Assembly: GCA_026260175.1 (NCBI GenBank)
Contig: JAKCWW010007125.1
Coordinates: forward strand, 1 to 27,044
Direction of reading: 5' to 3'
DNA: 27,044 bases
DNA from: Reticulitermes lucifugus
Taxonomy: Eukaryota > Arthropoda > Insecta > Blattodea > Rhinotermitidae
Shown: positions 1-10,508 of the stretch, piece by piece
How the letters are laid out: each line of letters opens with the position of its first letter
How positions within the stretch are numbered: the first letter of the stretch is position 1
Position numbers and translations under genes: made by a program
Notes under the pieces: model-generated
Told to the model about the DNA's origin: nothing
The model's input: only the letters and a program-made list of their open reading frames with translations
Databases searched by the model: none

Positions 1-253
1 ACATAATATAGAAGCATTTACAGTGAGTGGACTGGTGTCAGGTACATAATATAGAAGCACTTACAGTGAGTGTAGTGGTGTTATGTAGGTCTACATAATA
101 TAGAAGCATGTACAGTGAGTGGACTGGTGTTAGGTACATAATATAGAAGCTTTTACAGTGGGTGGAATGGTGTTATATAGGCTAACATAATATAGAAGCA
201 TTTACAGTGAGTGGACTGGTGTTAGGTACATAATATAGAAGCTTTTACAGTGA
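1..253. repeat. Minisatellite with alternating 43/49-bp units
   Basis: Six units each begin ACATAATATAGAAGC, at 1, 44, 93, 136, 185 and 228. Unit lengths run 43, 49, 43, 49, 43 and the last is cut short near 253. The 43-bp units end in GGACTGGTGTTAGGT-like sequence. The 49-bp units carry a different end with an extra TATGTAGGTCT or TATAGGCTA segment. The true period is therefore a 92-bp dimer, a higher-order repeat. The array runs off the left edge, so its full length is unknown. No open frame crosses it. Confidence 0.95.
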
Positions 254-285
254 ACCTGATAATTTCCAAATAAACACTTATCTGC

Positions 286-312
286 AAAGAAGAAGAAGAA
301 GAAGAAGAAGAG
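286..312. repeat. (AAG)n microsatellite
   Basis: An almost pure run of AGA/AAG triplets lies about 35 bp after the minisatellite. The preceding sequence AATAAACACTTATCTGC looks like a polyadenylation-type end, so this could be the simple-sequence tail of a retroelement. That reading is inference; only the microsatellite is directly visible. Confidence 0.9.
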
Positions 313-1496
313 ACTGTACAACTAATTATAATTTAAATAAACACGTATAATGCATCGAATTTCAGTCTTCTAACATACTGTGTACTTCTTGGCCTAATAA
401 ATTCGGTTTAACAGAGGAATTCGAAATGGTCGGCTAAAAACTCTGAATTAACAAATGTCTATTTCCTGCCTGGCGAAAATATTAACGTACTTTCCTTATG
501 GACTTCGATAAACTTTCAGAATAAATTCAATACCTATAAACACAAATAAATTTGCAATACTTTTAAAATCACAAGTGTAAAACAAATAAAAAAATCGATG
601 TCTTATGATGGCCAATACTTCTATTTCAGTTTGTCCAAAATGGAATATAATCAGAAGAAGAAAAGGGAAGGTTTTTGGAATATCTGGTGCGGCTTTTTAA
701 AGGTTCCGGAGTGGTACAGAATGGTTTTACGGGCATAAAAATCCGTTGTTGAAGTGTCCCTTCATTTTCAAATGGAACAATACACTAGGGTTTTTAAGTG
801 TCCCCACAGATAAAAACATACAGGTATTTATTGCTGAATGTAATCTTTCAAATACACTCAAACAACACACATTACCGGACACATGTTTATGTGAAATCTT
901 TTCCTTGTTTTGGTGTAAGGAACTCACTTCTGAAGGGTTTGTCCAAGCATTTTAGATACACCCTCTCTTTATAATCTATAACGATGTAAAATTTCTCACA
1001 CTATATTACAAGAAGGATAAGGTTTACGAGCAGTTATAATTTTACACTTTATATATATATATATATATACATATGATACCTTACCAAAATTAAAATATTT
1101 TTAGACATCTCTACCCTTGTAGAACATATTAGGCTGGTATAGTAGGTCTAGATGGTCTCCATACAGAATGAAAAACTATTTGCCGAAACCTACAGTTCCT
1201 ACTTTGAATAATCAATAAAAATTTATTATTTTATAATTTTAACTCGCTTTCTACTTTCTTTCTCCCTTAATTATAACCGGATTGTAATATATTCTTGCAT
1301 AAATTTTTCATATTTTAATTTTAATGGCTCATTTTAATTGGAAATTCTAATTTTGACACAGTCTTATATTCTGACAAAAGGGGATAGCATGCTATTTCGC
1401 TAATTCCCAGACTATTCTATGCTCTCGGATGTAATTCTTTTATATGCAGAAATATTCCTTTAAACAAATTTCAAAAGTACGAAACGCTGTTCGAGT
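313..1496. other. AT-rich sequence, no recognised gene
   Basis: This stretch is AT-rich and unassigned. It includes an (AT)n run at 1050-1069. Two overlapping antisense frames of 66-69 codons lie at 727-955; neither resembles a known protein. I see no RNA gene or terminal repeats. Confidence 0.6.
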
Positions 1497-1964
1497 TTAA
1501 TCCCCGTAGGTGTTCTCCTTTCTGTGAGGCATATGATGCAGTGAGGAAGTAAGGACGCCTGGCTGGCTGTGACGTACGTACATGCCTACCTGCAGTAAAA
1601 AGCCTGAGTCAACCCGCGCGTGTCTTAGCCATGCAGCAGTTCTCAGTTCCTGTTTCTCTCCATGCTGGCTGCCGCTACACTTAATACTCGCGCCTGTTAT
1701 GTATGGATGCGATGTGCGAAAAGCTCTAGAGGGGGTTTTGCTTTCACAAGCAACGGAGCTCATTCTCTGTGCTGTAGTTTGCGAGGAGAAGTAGCGTAGT
1801 AACTCTTATTGTGGGTGAGTGAGTGCATAGAAGGACTCGGCACTCTGTCCCGAATACAGAACAGCCATCCTACGCCTCCTTGAAACACGTCTCATCCTGC
1901 TGAACTTGTAGCATTTGGAAAGCACTGACCTCTGCCTGGAACAGATACCCAGAACAGGACCGAC
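1497..1964. other. GC-richer island, possible non-coding exon or promoter-proximal DNA
   Basis: Base composition is visibly less AT-rich than on either side. There are several CpGs and overlapping short frames: 88 codons on the minus strand at 1497-1763 and 70 codons on the plus strand at 1582-1794. I recognise neither product. A GGTGAGT splice-donor-like string lies at 1814-1820. This would fit an untranslated first exon, but a donor-like 7-mer is common by chance. An old unclassified repeat is equally possible. Confidence 0.25.
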
Positions 1965-2686
1965 AGCATGTACAAAAACCCATCCTTTTATCCTTTCGAT
2001 AATTAATTCTATGTTGAATATTTGATGATTCCACGTATCAGCGCCCGGTACCGTCTACCTCGAAAGAGCATTGACCGAAAGTCACGTGTTAGCTAAGGCC
2101 ATTGCTAGCCGGGTGTTGCTGTTGTGATACGATATTCCTTGCTGTAGCTACTCTTGCTGCACTTAACCGCCCTCTGATGCTCAAACATTTTTGACAATAG
2201 CGCTACGTTCGTCCAACGGTGCTGCCCGTGTTAAATCACATGCAGATGGGGCAGGAATCCTGATATTCCAGATAGATTTATGTAGGTTAGTATAAACGGA
2301 CAGAAACGTGCATGGACTAGTATGGGCGGTTATGAAAGCAAAGGAGCTAGAAGTATCAACACATGCCGTGCACATCTATTACACTACAGAAGGTTTGTTA
2401 CACGTACGTACGAAATTCTGCATGATTCGCTTATAATCCAGCGTTAAACTCCATTACAAAGGTTAAGGTACAATTACAGTTGTTTTTATACGTAAACAGT
2501 AAGGAGCTCATCGCTCCGCACTAAAACGTAAATGACTCGTGTAAGCGTTAAGCGTGTGAAGAAAACATACTGCGGAGCATACATTAGGAACCTTATCAGC
2601 GCTCGTCTAGCGAGCAGTTGTTGGGTGTGTCATGATCAATTTGACCAGCCGCTCATATTAATCATAATTCAACTGCAAACTGTATG
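1965..2686. other. Unassigned intergenic or intronic sequence
   Basis: I see no recognised gene, repeat end or RNA structure here. The longest frame is a 64-codon minus-strand one at 2181-2375, with no family resemblance. Confidence 0.5.
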
Positions 2687-2689
2687 TTA

Positions 2690-3179
2690 GGCGCGTCCGC
2701 AAAATTCCAAAAAGCGACTTTAGCCTTGTCATGTCTGTCTGTCCGTCTGTCCGCATTCAACAACTCGGCTACCACTGAACGGAATTTCATGAAATTTGAT
2801 GTCTGAGTATTTTTTGAAAACCTGTCGAGAACATTCAGGTTTTATTAAAATCTGACAAGAATAACAGTTACTTTACATGAAGACCTATGTACATTTATGA
2901 TAATATCTCGCTGAATTATTCTCACAGTGACAAATGTTTCAGATGAAAGATGTAGAGAAAATCAAGATACACATTTTATGTTCAATAACGTTTTTTTTCC
3001 GAAAATCGTACCGTTTATGAGATAAAGTGGAAAAATATTGTAGAGCCCGAGAGGCCACAGTTGACAGTATAATACGGCGCATGTGCACTGCATGCCGGAT
3101 AACCAAGGCTACAGATACACTCTCAGAACACGAAATACTAATTGCTTTTCCACGGCGACAATGGTTACGTGAAGGTGCC
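2690..3179 (+). mobile_element. PIF/Harbinger-like MITE, copy 1
   Basis: This copy starts GGCGCGTCCGC, followed by a GCGACTTTAG-type subterminal segment and a TGTCTGTCTGTCCGTCTGTC tract. The body matches the copy at 15349-15819 over its whole length, with shared blocks such as TTTACATGAAGACCTATGTA and CCGTTTATGAGATAA. The right end, GTGAAGGTGCC, is a diverged inverted version of the left end. TTA precedes the element, but no matching TTA follows. No transposase is encoded; the 104-codon frame starting at 3027 lies mostly inside the repeat and is not conserved in the other copies. Confidence 0.8.
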
Positions 3180-3180
3180 T

Positions 3181-3524
3181 CGATGTTACGTTATACGTAC
3201 ATTACCTGTTTTGTTAATAATAAGAATGGTTCACTTACGCTTATGTATTTTTGTTTTACTAAAACTTTTGTATTCTTATTGAAGTGTGTCGTATATATGG
3301 ACGTCATTCTTCAAGTGTGTCGTGGCAGAAAAATGATTTAGAACCGCTGCTCTAAGACATGAAACAAGTAAAAGTACTTTTCTATCCAGTGTTCCCCGAT
3401 TTCCGAAACAGGACTGCTTTATGGAGGTTCCCAGGATTTGTCCACTTTTCCTTCTTGTAAGAATAGCTTTACGATGAAGATACGGATAGAGAACAGGTGG
3501 AATGATATCATATTAAGTGTAATG
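3181..3524. other. Unassigned AT-rich spacer
   Basis: This is the flank between the MITE and the next SINE. I see no coding, RNA or repeat signal of its own. Confidence 0.5.
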
Positions 3525-3660
3525 ACATAAGGACTGAGAGGGAAACTTGTCCCAGGGCCACTTTGTCCACCACATAAACTGACCCGGGATCGAACCCGAC
3601 CTCCGTGATGACAGACTGTTGAATAATCGCCTCAGCCGTGGCAGGGCATCCGAAGCATAA
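3525..3660 (-). mobile_element. tRNA-derived SINE, partial
   Basis: Read on the minus strand, a tRNA-like head has a GGTTCGATCCC box B, seen as GGATCGAACC around 3587-3596 on the plus strand. A GGCTGAGGCG segment lies upstream in the A-box position. The stretch after box B contains GTGGCCCTGGG and then CTCAGTCC. The SINE at 18572-18733 has GTGGCCCTGGG and CTCAGACT at the same relative place, so the two belong to one superfamily. No clear target-site duplication or tail is visible. Confidence 0.65.
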
Positions 3661-4755
3661 AATTTACGTAATAAATATTTAAGAACGGAGTTCCTACTTC
3701 ACAGAAAACACTAAGTTCCTATAAAAAAGCCAATCTACGTCGTATAGGAGATAAACTGTGAATTGCGAGAATCTCCGAAAGAAGTAAACTTACTGAGTGG
3801 CAGAATGCAGAGTTGTGAAGTGCTAGAGCGGGTGGTGCAATCACATATTACTGAGCTTTGAAGCATTAAGCTGTGTGATTCTTATGCCACGAAACGTAAG
3901 TACCAACGAGGGAGCAGATTTACGAAACACCAGGTGGTACCGCCTGCAGGTTCTGTCTCAATATCCCACACATGCTTGCTTTCAAAAGAAGGAGCCTTTT
4001 ATCGTCAAATTCTGTTGATGGCAAAGCACGTAAAACACTCCAGTAAGCAGCAGACTTGAGAAGAATGGTAAGTGGTAGACATTACACAATCATTCTTGAT
4101 ATTTCGTTACTATTTCGTATTCTCTTTTATGACGAAGTCAATTTGTCTCCTGGGTCTAGAGTTCAAAACCAGCGCTGTTACTGCGAGGTTTATTGACATG
4201 AGACTGTGTCCCAGTTCAGACAGAACTGCGCAGGAAATCCGAGACACCGAGATTTCCACCACATAATTAGATCCAATTGGAGGGTCCCAGTGTTCAAGCT
4301 AGTAAGCCTTTGCGTACTTTATACAAAGTATGCAATTTTGAAATTGTGGACTGAATTAATCTGCCTTAGAACGGGGTGCAGTGGCAGAGACTTGTAAACA
4401 CCAACGAAAAAGGGCAACAAATTTAGCTACATGGTAGAGTATTAGCCTTCGAATCAGTATTTTGCTGCGTGGAATTAATAGCCAAATTTACTTGTTTAAA
4501 AGGTTAAAGTCACCCCGGTAATACTACGCAGTTTTAAGACATCCTTTAAGAATCTCGGTCAGTTAAAGGCGATTAGGAATAACAGCTGTTAAATTTCAGA
4601 TAAATAACGAAACAACTACTACAGTAATTCCATGCAACGTGGTTCTTCTTTAGAAGTTAATAGTTCCTCAACATGTCAAGAAATGTTCTTCATTTTGTTG
4701 AATCCAACGATTCACTGACGTATTCACAAGATCCCGCGACTTGTATATATCCCGA
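3661..4755. other. Unassigned sequence
   Basis: I see no recognisable gene. Short frames at 4072-4266 and 4206-4397 overlap each other and resemble nothing I know. The stretch ends in AT-repeat sequence (4756-4770) at the downstream edge of a LINE relic. Confidence 0.5.
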
Positions 4756-4769
4756 GTATATATATATAT

Positions 4770-5118
4770 AGCCCCAGTCCAGGTCAACCAATCAATCCTA
4801 TTTCTTACGATCCGTTTTAATATTTTCCTCCTATCTACGCCTAGGCCTTTCCAGTTGTCTCTGTCCATCTGGTTTCCCCATCAAACCCTGTATGTATTTG
4901 TCTTCTCTCCCATACGTGCCACACGCCCTGCCCATCCCATGCCCCTTGATTCTATCATCCTAATAATTTATGGTGATGGATGACGATGTTCCTTATTATG
5001 CTGTCTTCCCAGCATCCTGTTACTAGCTTCCTCAGCATCCCATTCTCAGACACTTCCAGTCGATGGTCTTCCTCAAACGCAAAATACCAAATTTCACATC
5101 CATTAAAACACGACACAA
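4770..5118 (-). pseudogene. LINE ORF2 C-terminal relic (jockey/RTE-like tail)
   Basis: The minus strand reads as the C-terminal end of a non-LTR retrotransposon polyprotein, the region after the reverse transcriptase. In order there is an NGCEIWYF block (about 5080-5110), then EEDHRLEVSENGMLRKL, a WAGRVARM block, and GKPDGQRQLERPRRR (about 4830-4870). Blocks like these (G-C-E-x-W, H-x-L-x-V-x-E-N, W-x-G-H-V-A-R-M, G-x-R-x-x-x-R-P-R-x-R-W) are characteristic of insect jockey- and RTE-like ORF2 tails. The copy is dead: TAG stands where W follows the RPRRR block, further stops follow, and the frame shifts between blocks. A 66-codon frame at 4668-4868 is the out-of-frame shadow of this relic. The (AT)n at 4756-4770 adjoins its 3' edge. 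Confidence 0.75.
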
Positions 5119-5148
5119 CAGTATAGTACTACAAATAAATATTACAAT

Positions 5149-5192
5149 CAGTCAATACAACATTATATTCCAGTACATACAACATTATATTC
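5149..5192. repeat. 22-bp tandem duplication
   Basis: Two adjacent 22-bp units, 5149-5170 and 5171-5192, each end ACAACATTATATTC and differ at two positions. This is a local slippage-type duplication with no coding context. Confidence 0.9.
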
Positions 5193-6822
5193 AGATGTGT
5201 TCACTGATTGCCATATTCGTTTGTGTTTAATAAAAAAAAACGGGGATGTGCCTCCTTACAGTATTATAGTGCTGTATACTTTAATCGTTATTTAAATCCG
5301 AGGCACGTTATAGAACTCAGTGCGTTCTAGTTCTCGGCTCTAGAAACAGGTAATGGTCAACCTTTTGTTACGGCCGCTTTACTCAAGATGAAAGCGCTTC
5401 CGATTGTGTTAGATTAAAGACTGAGTGTTCCCTGGAGTCAGTCTGAAAGTGGCAGAGAACAGAAAACATCTGCTACTGCCGAGAACTAAACTCGAGTGTC
5501 ATAGATAGCGAGTACGTCACTTTAATGGCTCAAATCTACGGCAAAACCAATAATACACTTGTTGGTCAAGAGAATACACACGACAGTTGGTTTCCGGACC
5601 GAGAATAAAATCTGAGACCTTCAAAATACAAACAGTACAAGGCACTCTTTTAAAAATGTAGACGATGGGCCAGTTTCAGAGAGGGAAGGAAAGGGTCTAG
5701 CGAACAAGGTATCTACAAAACTTCAAATGAGTACTTCAAGTTTGTATAACCAGAGTTAAAAAAGCAAACACTTATTTGGATGCATTACATTTACCTAAGT
5801 GAAATTGCTTCCGTTAGCTTTCACGTTTTAAAGTTACATTACGCGCTGAAGCTAGCCTTTCTTGTTAACAGGTAAGTTCAAGTAACAAGTAACTGATGCA
5901 ACATTACGAACACAGAGTGACCTGTAGGTAAATTAACTGCTACCTGTACAAGCTTCGGAAATTATGCAATGCATTCATTGTGTGTACTTTACATCCTGGC
6001 CGTATCCTCGTGTCCAACAGAAAAGTCCATTGCAAACGGTGTACCAAGGCACAGCAGTCTATTATTAGGCGTAATTTGGTCAAAGCAAAAGTAAAAAGGG
6101 AGCGACGTATATAAAAATATTATCATCTATCCAAACGTAGCACTAAATCAGCGTGGAATTTACCCAGTGGCTCTTTGGTTTCATGAAAATAGAAACCTTG
6201 ATTTAAAACTCCAAACCACTTTGGAAAAACAGGGCTGTCATTTTAAGTGCAGTTGGTACTTATAAATACTGACCAAAGTAAAACTTTCTTCCATAAACTT
6301 TATATTTTAATGACAAATACAATTACAGAATAAGAATAAATAAATATTTAACATTATAGACTAATACAAATCGTAATACGAGAAAACGAAACATCTTTAA
6401 TGAAGGCGCAGAAAGCAAGGAGAGAATTATAAATATTATGCATGGCCTGAACCACATGTTAGAACACGAGAAAAGGAAAGAAACCCTTAATAAAACTGCA
6501 GAGTTTTATGAAAGAGATATTCTGTGTTTAATAGGTCACTTTATAGCACGAGTACTTTGTTAAAAATAACATGAAGCATAATTTCGTCACATGAATGTAT
6601 ATGGTAAATATGGTTACCATACCGAAAAAGAGAAAAAAGTGAACAGTTAAAAGACTGTTGCATCCAAAATATATGACAAAGAAGTCCAGCGTAAATTAAA
6701 GTAAAAAAAATGAAGGAAATGAAATTGTTGTGCTTAATACGACTATTTGAACATCGCCATCACTATGAAAACGTAAGTAAAAGATACAACCTCGATTTCA
6801 GGCTTCCGCCGCGATTTTGATG
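5193..6822. other. Unassigned AT-rich sequence
   Basis: About 1.6 kb without a recognised gene, repeat terminus or RNA. No open frame of 60 codons or more is present. It is probably ancient repeat or unique non-coding DNA. Confidence 0.5.
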
Positions 6823-7021
6823 AGATCTGCGCTCTTCTGGGATATTACGCGGCGTCGTGTGGTAATTGTTTACCGATGTTTCGGGACAACATATCGGTCC
6901 CATCTTCAGAAATCAAGAGTCTGAATCTTGACCCGTGAAGATGGGACCGATACGTTGTCCCGAAACGTCGCTGAATAATTACCACACGACGCCGCGTAAT
7001 ATCCCAGAAGAGCGTAGATCT
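6823..7021. mobile_element. 199-bp fold-back element
   Basis: The two halves are inverted copies. The left arm runs from AGATCTGCGC at 6823 to TCAAGA at 6913-6918. The right arm runs from TCTTGA at 6926-6931 to GCGTAGATCT ending at 7021. Only 7 bases (6919-6925) separate the arms, so the transcript would form a stem of about 95 bp. Over the outer 40 bp the arms are almost identical, with CTCTTCTGGGATATTACGCG in both. Each arm holds one TGAAGATGGGAC...GTCCCGAAAC hairpin motif in opposite orientation. A sibling with similar ends lies at 9059-9202. The 62-codon minus frame here is a by-product of the repeat. Confidence 0.85.
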
Positions 7022-7119
7022 TAAAAGATACAAGTTGTTTACATAGTCTGATTGAAGATCATAGACACTTTACACCTATCGACACTTCGCAACATATTTT
7101 GACTGCCACTAATTATAAA
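7022..7119. other. Short spacer
   Basis: AT-rich flank between the fold-back element and the 74-bp snapback; nothing recognised. Confidence 0.5.
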
Positions 7120-7193
7120 GGGTATACACAAAAGAATGGCGCGGTTTCAATAGTTTTCACTATTGAAACCGCACCATTATTTTGTGTATACCC
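7120..7193. repeat. 74-bp snapback hairpin (34-bp arms, 6-nt loop)
   Basis: The left arm at 7120-7153 begins GGGTATACACAAAA. It pairs with the right arm at 7160-7193, which ends TTTTGTGTATACCC, with only two mismatches over 34 bp. The loop is TTTTCA (7154-7159). The size and shape resemble a miRNA precursor, but near-perfect arms with a sharp boundary are more typical of a minimal snapback MITE. I cannot assign a family or see a clear target-site duplication. Confidence 0.85.
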
Positions 7194-7329
7194 GGTGTAA
7201 CCGTCATATGCGAGAGCCACAAAATAAGTTTATTATTATTATTACCATATCCAAACGAATGAAGGTGAGATGGAAATGGAGACCACTTCGGAGTCTTTGT
7301 GTAGACAGTAGGTTAGAATTAAAGATGCT

Positions 7330-7640
7330 AAAGGCAAAGGACAGTTTCCCTGTGACCGCCAGGAAGGCTAGGGGGAGTGGACGTATAGCTCCAATCTTTC
7401 TTAACTGAACAGGGTAAACAGCTTCACGCCCCTGCCTCTTTATACCCAAGGAAAGCTACCCCGGTACCCATTGATTAGGAGGGTAAGTGGGCCCCACAAC
7501 CGGTCTGGACTCTTCGAAGAAGAGAAAAAATCTCGCCCTTGCCGGCAATCGAAACACGACTCCTCGGTAGTCCAAACCTGATCACTGCACGGACTAACTA
7601 TGTCGGCTCGTGGTATTAAGCTGGGTCTTAAAGGTGAAAA
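7330..7640 (-). mobile_element. tRNA-derived SINE, degraded
   Basis: On the minus strand a tRNA-like head has a degenerate box B (GTTTCGATTGCC, about 7540-7555). It is followed by a GTCCAGACCG segment, the core GGGTATAAAGAGGC (near 7437) and AAGAAAGATTGGAGCTATA (about 7385-7405), and it ends in a GCCTTTAG-type tail. The copy at 25205-25440 shares the head, CCAGACCG and GGGGTAAAGAGGCCG in the same order. The copy at 18055-18210 shares AAGAAAGATTGGAGCTATA. The 79-81-codon minus-strand frames here are translations of the SINE, not genes. Confidence 0.65.
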
Positions 7641-9058
7641 TAAACATTCCGGTTCCATAGAAGGAAGTGAATTTCTCAACTGTCTCGGAGATTATTAGCG
7701 CTTCAAAATGGACTGTGTTCTTTTGAGTTTGTCACATAAGCAGGACGGACATGATAAGTCTACTTTTGTCAAACCGCCACTCTTTACACACGATCTGGGC
7801 TTATGAATTCTATCATAGACAATGTCCTTGGTTTAAGAGTGCGTGAGTGATTAGTTGATGATAGTCACGCCAGATGGCAGTTGTCTTTATGAAGCAGTGA
7901 AGACCTACCTATGCTTCGGCCGGTACACCAGCGTCGGTGATTTTACAATATCCATCTTGGGCTCTAACATACTCTGTATACCACGGGTGGCGAGCTTGAC
8001 TAGGTTCAGGAGCCGTACTTTAAGAGCTAATGTAGGGAAGAACCATGTCTTTATTCATTAATAAAATCAATTTTGTTTCATATTTCTGTTCATCGAATTA
8101 CAATAGGTTAGTTTTAATTAGTTATCAGACACCCTTCTTCAGAAAGTACTTTAAAACGCTTTTCACGATCAGCCCCATGTGCACGTAACCAACCTGAATA
8201 TTATGTTCTTGCAGGCAAATTGCGCGAGCCGTAACACTGACGTGCGCGAAGCGCGCTGTGGCCACTAAAACTGTGGAAATCACAGCTAGAAAAGCCACGG
8301 ATTAGCTGGCGACTGTTGTGTTGATCCTGTCATATGACGGGGCCGTTTCTGGTAAAATTATAAATGTGGTAGAATAAAACACACAGCAGCTGCTTTTAAA
8401 CAGTTACTCTACGGGAACAAGCACATGCAGCATGTAGTACTTGCATGAACTATCCCTTTATTTTTATAAAAGAACGCTCAATTTCTGGAAATTTTAATTA
8501 AAGACGTCTTTCCGCTCCACTGCTTATGTGGGTTTGCTATATGCAACGCATCAGAGAATGAGGGATTTGAGAAGACAAAAAGCGGACTTGCGCAGTTGAA
8601 ATTCAGGAAGACAACTCCTACTCGGTTCTCACAGACATGCTGCTGTAAGTCATTACGGCAATCTTTACGCACACCGCAGAACAGAAGTTTTCATGAGGGC
8701 TGTGCCTTCCCGCTCTTTATCTTCTGTTACGACAGTGACGAGGTGTAGAACTTACTGAGACTCTGCTTCGTGTTCTGTGTACGTGCTACTGACATGGCAA
8801 CCAAACAGTTGGCTTTACCTCATATTTGCGCGCATGCCTTGCATGAACATTATTAAATATGACCGTAAGTGAGTGTCTATGTTCGTCCACATGTTTTAAA
8901 TATGTAATGCTAAACGAATTTATATGGAATGTTATGGTGGAAGTTAACAATAAATTTTTTTGGCGCATTTCATGTCGGGACCTGATGGTCCATTATAAGT
9001 CAAACCCTCAATTTTAAATAAAGTTCTAACCGAGCGAAATTAATACTGAGGCCTTCGA
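7641..9058. other. Unassigned sequence
   Basis: Short frames at 7855-8061 (+), 8478-8672 (-) and 8786-8968 (-) do not resemble known proteins. A TTCTTGCAG acceptor-like string occurs near 8210, followed by a CpG-rich patch (GTGCGCGAAGCGCGC). No open exon can be argued from it. Confidence 0.45.
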
Positions 9059-9202
9059 TCTTCTGGAATGTTACGCGGCGTAGATTGGTAGCTGGGTACC
9101 GACGTTTCAAGACACCATATGAATCCCATCTTCTAAGGTCAAGCAGTCCTAGAAGAATGGTAACCAGTTACTAGTCTAAGCTGCGTAACATCCCAGAAGA
9201 CA
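9059..9202. mobile_element. Fold-back element related to the one at 6.8 kb
   Basis: The left end TCTTCTGGAATGTTACGC (about 9059-9076) is matched by inverted GCGTAACATCCCAGAAGA (about 9183-9200), with one mismatch. The termini and the following GCGGCG are the same as in the 6823-7021 element. The interior keeps a worn version of the same motif (GACGTTTCAAGAC...CCCATCTTCT, about 9101-9134). The second arm has decayed, so this is an older or deleted family member. Confidence 0.75.
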
Positions 9203-10284
9203 GAATGCCTAAAGTACACTGCGGTGGAAGCCTGAAATCTCGCATAATTAATCTTTTAAGAACGTCTTCAAGATTATGCTTTAGCATTCTTATTGTCATC
9301 ATCATTATCACCGTCAACATCAGCAGAATCACTACAATCACTTCCACCGTCTAACACTGGGGAAGTGAGACTACATACAGATAGGCCTATCCAGTGGAAC
9401 AGGTTTTGTTCGTTTCAGAACGCATTTTCTTCAATTGTATTTATTTAAGACGACGTTAGAGTACACAGTTCGATACTTCTACACCTGAGAAACCTTCAAT
9501 CTCAACTTATTTAAGTTCAATTTTAATATCATGATACCATCTATGCCCTTTTCTTCCAAATGATCTCTTATCCACAAGTTTTAAAACTCAAATTTTGTAT
9601 AAGTATCCCATCGCTTTGTAACGTGTTATATGTCAATGTCATCGTCACTGATTTAATCACTATATTTAAATTGGTAAAAAAACTGCTCATCTTCATCATC
9701 ACAGGGTTGCACAGAAAGCCTTAGGCTGTGGTGCGTCCGTAGCGTCAGCTGCGGGGCCCTTCATCACCAAAAAAAGTCACTATAACAATATTTAGCGAAG
9801 ACAAATTACGAAAACAATTTCACTGTATTATTATTTATAACCGTTCTTCTCGGTAATGTGTACTAGCTCGCATTTGGAGAGCAAAAGATATCACCTTCAT
9901 GGGACTATAAAGTGAATGTGTACCCGGACCGGCAGACACTTAATCATGACCCCATTGAAACACGTTATGAATTTTTCTTTTTGGTTTATTGCCAGCTAAT
10001 AAGTGACCTAATGTGTTTATTTCGCTTCACTGACACTTTGTGGTTTAGACACGGCTTTTGAAACTATTCCCCAAATGTACTGTCCGGATGCACAACCCAG
10101 ATTCCTTTTTGATCTTGCGTCCCCGGTCTGCCATACAAAATCTTCCCCCCTCATGAAAAATTTATCCTCACTGGCCGAAACGTAAATTTTGTGGTCCCCA
10201 ATTGGCCGAATTTAAGTTTTTAAAAGTTTCAACCTAACTGACTAGACCAAAAGGCGCGCTGGAACGCTCTCATTTAAGTTGGGA
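9203..10284. other. Unassigned sequence with weak ATC-rich patch
   Basis: A degenerate ATC-rich stretch lies at about 9295-9350. A minus-strand frame without stops runs about 60 codons at 10017-10203 but has no recognised motif. No RNA or transposon end is identifiable. Confidence 0.45.
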
Positions 10285-10414
10285 CACCCCAAACTCGTAA
10301 TAGACTAATATCTTGGGGTGGGTTACTTCTAACCTTCCCTTGTCCAGCAAGGGATTTCACAAAGCAACACCGCGACAGGTCCCTACCGTCCTTGAAGCGG
10401 TAGTGGCCACTGTC
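10285..10414. other. Cluster of three short hairpins
   Basis: Three inverted repeats lie in 130 bp. CACCCCAA (10285-10292) pairs with TTGGGGTG (10313-10320). CCCTTG pairs with CAAGGG across a 5-nt loop (10338-10354). The longest is 10374-10414, nesting GACA/TGTC, GGTC/GGCC and CTACCG/CGGTAG around a 9-nt loop. The patch is more GC-rich than its surroundings. It matches no RNA class I know; it could be part of a structured repeat. Confidence 0.5.
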
Positions 10415-10508
10415 CTTCCTACATTTTCTTCTCTCCCCTAATTTCGAAAGTCAGGTGGTTTGCTCATCAAACCGCAATTTGTAAGCCGAAAATAAATAGG
10501 TACATCCC

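Noticed and set aside
1..253. CRISPR-like regular repeats
   Set aside because: Units are directly adjacent with no unique spacers and alternate 43/49 bp; this is a minisatellite in eukaryote-like DNA.
3027..3341. 104-codon plus-strand frame
   Set aside because: More than half lies inside the MITE and the frame is not kept in the other copies.
8200..8340. Possible exon after a TTCTTGCAG acceptor-like site
   Set aside because: All frames have early stops and no donor or homology could be argued.
10017..10203. Stop-free minus-strand stretch of about 60 codons with a protein-like look
   Set aside because: No motif, no start or splice support, and such a length is expected by chance in 27 kb.
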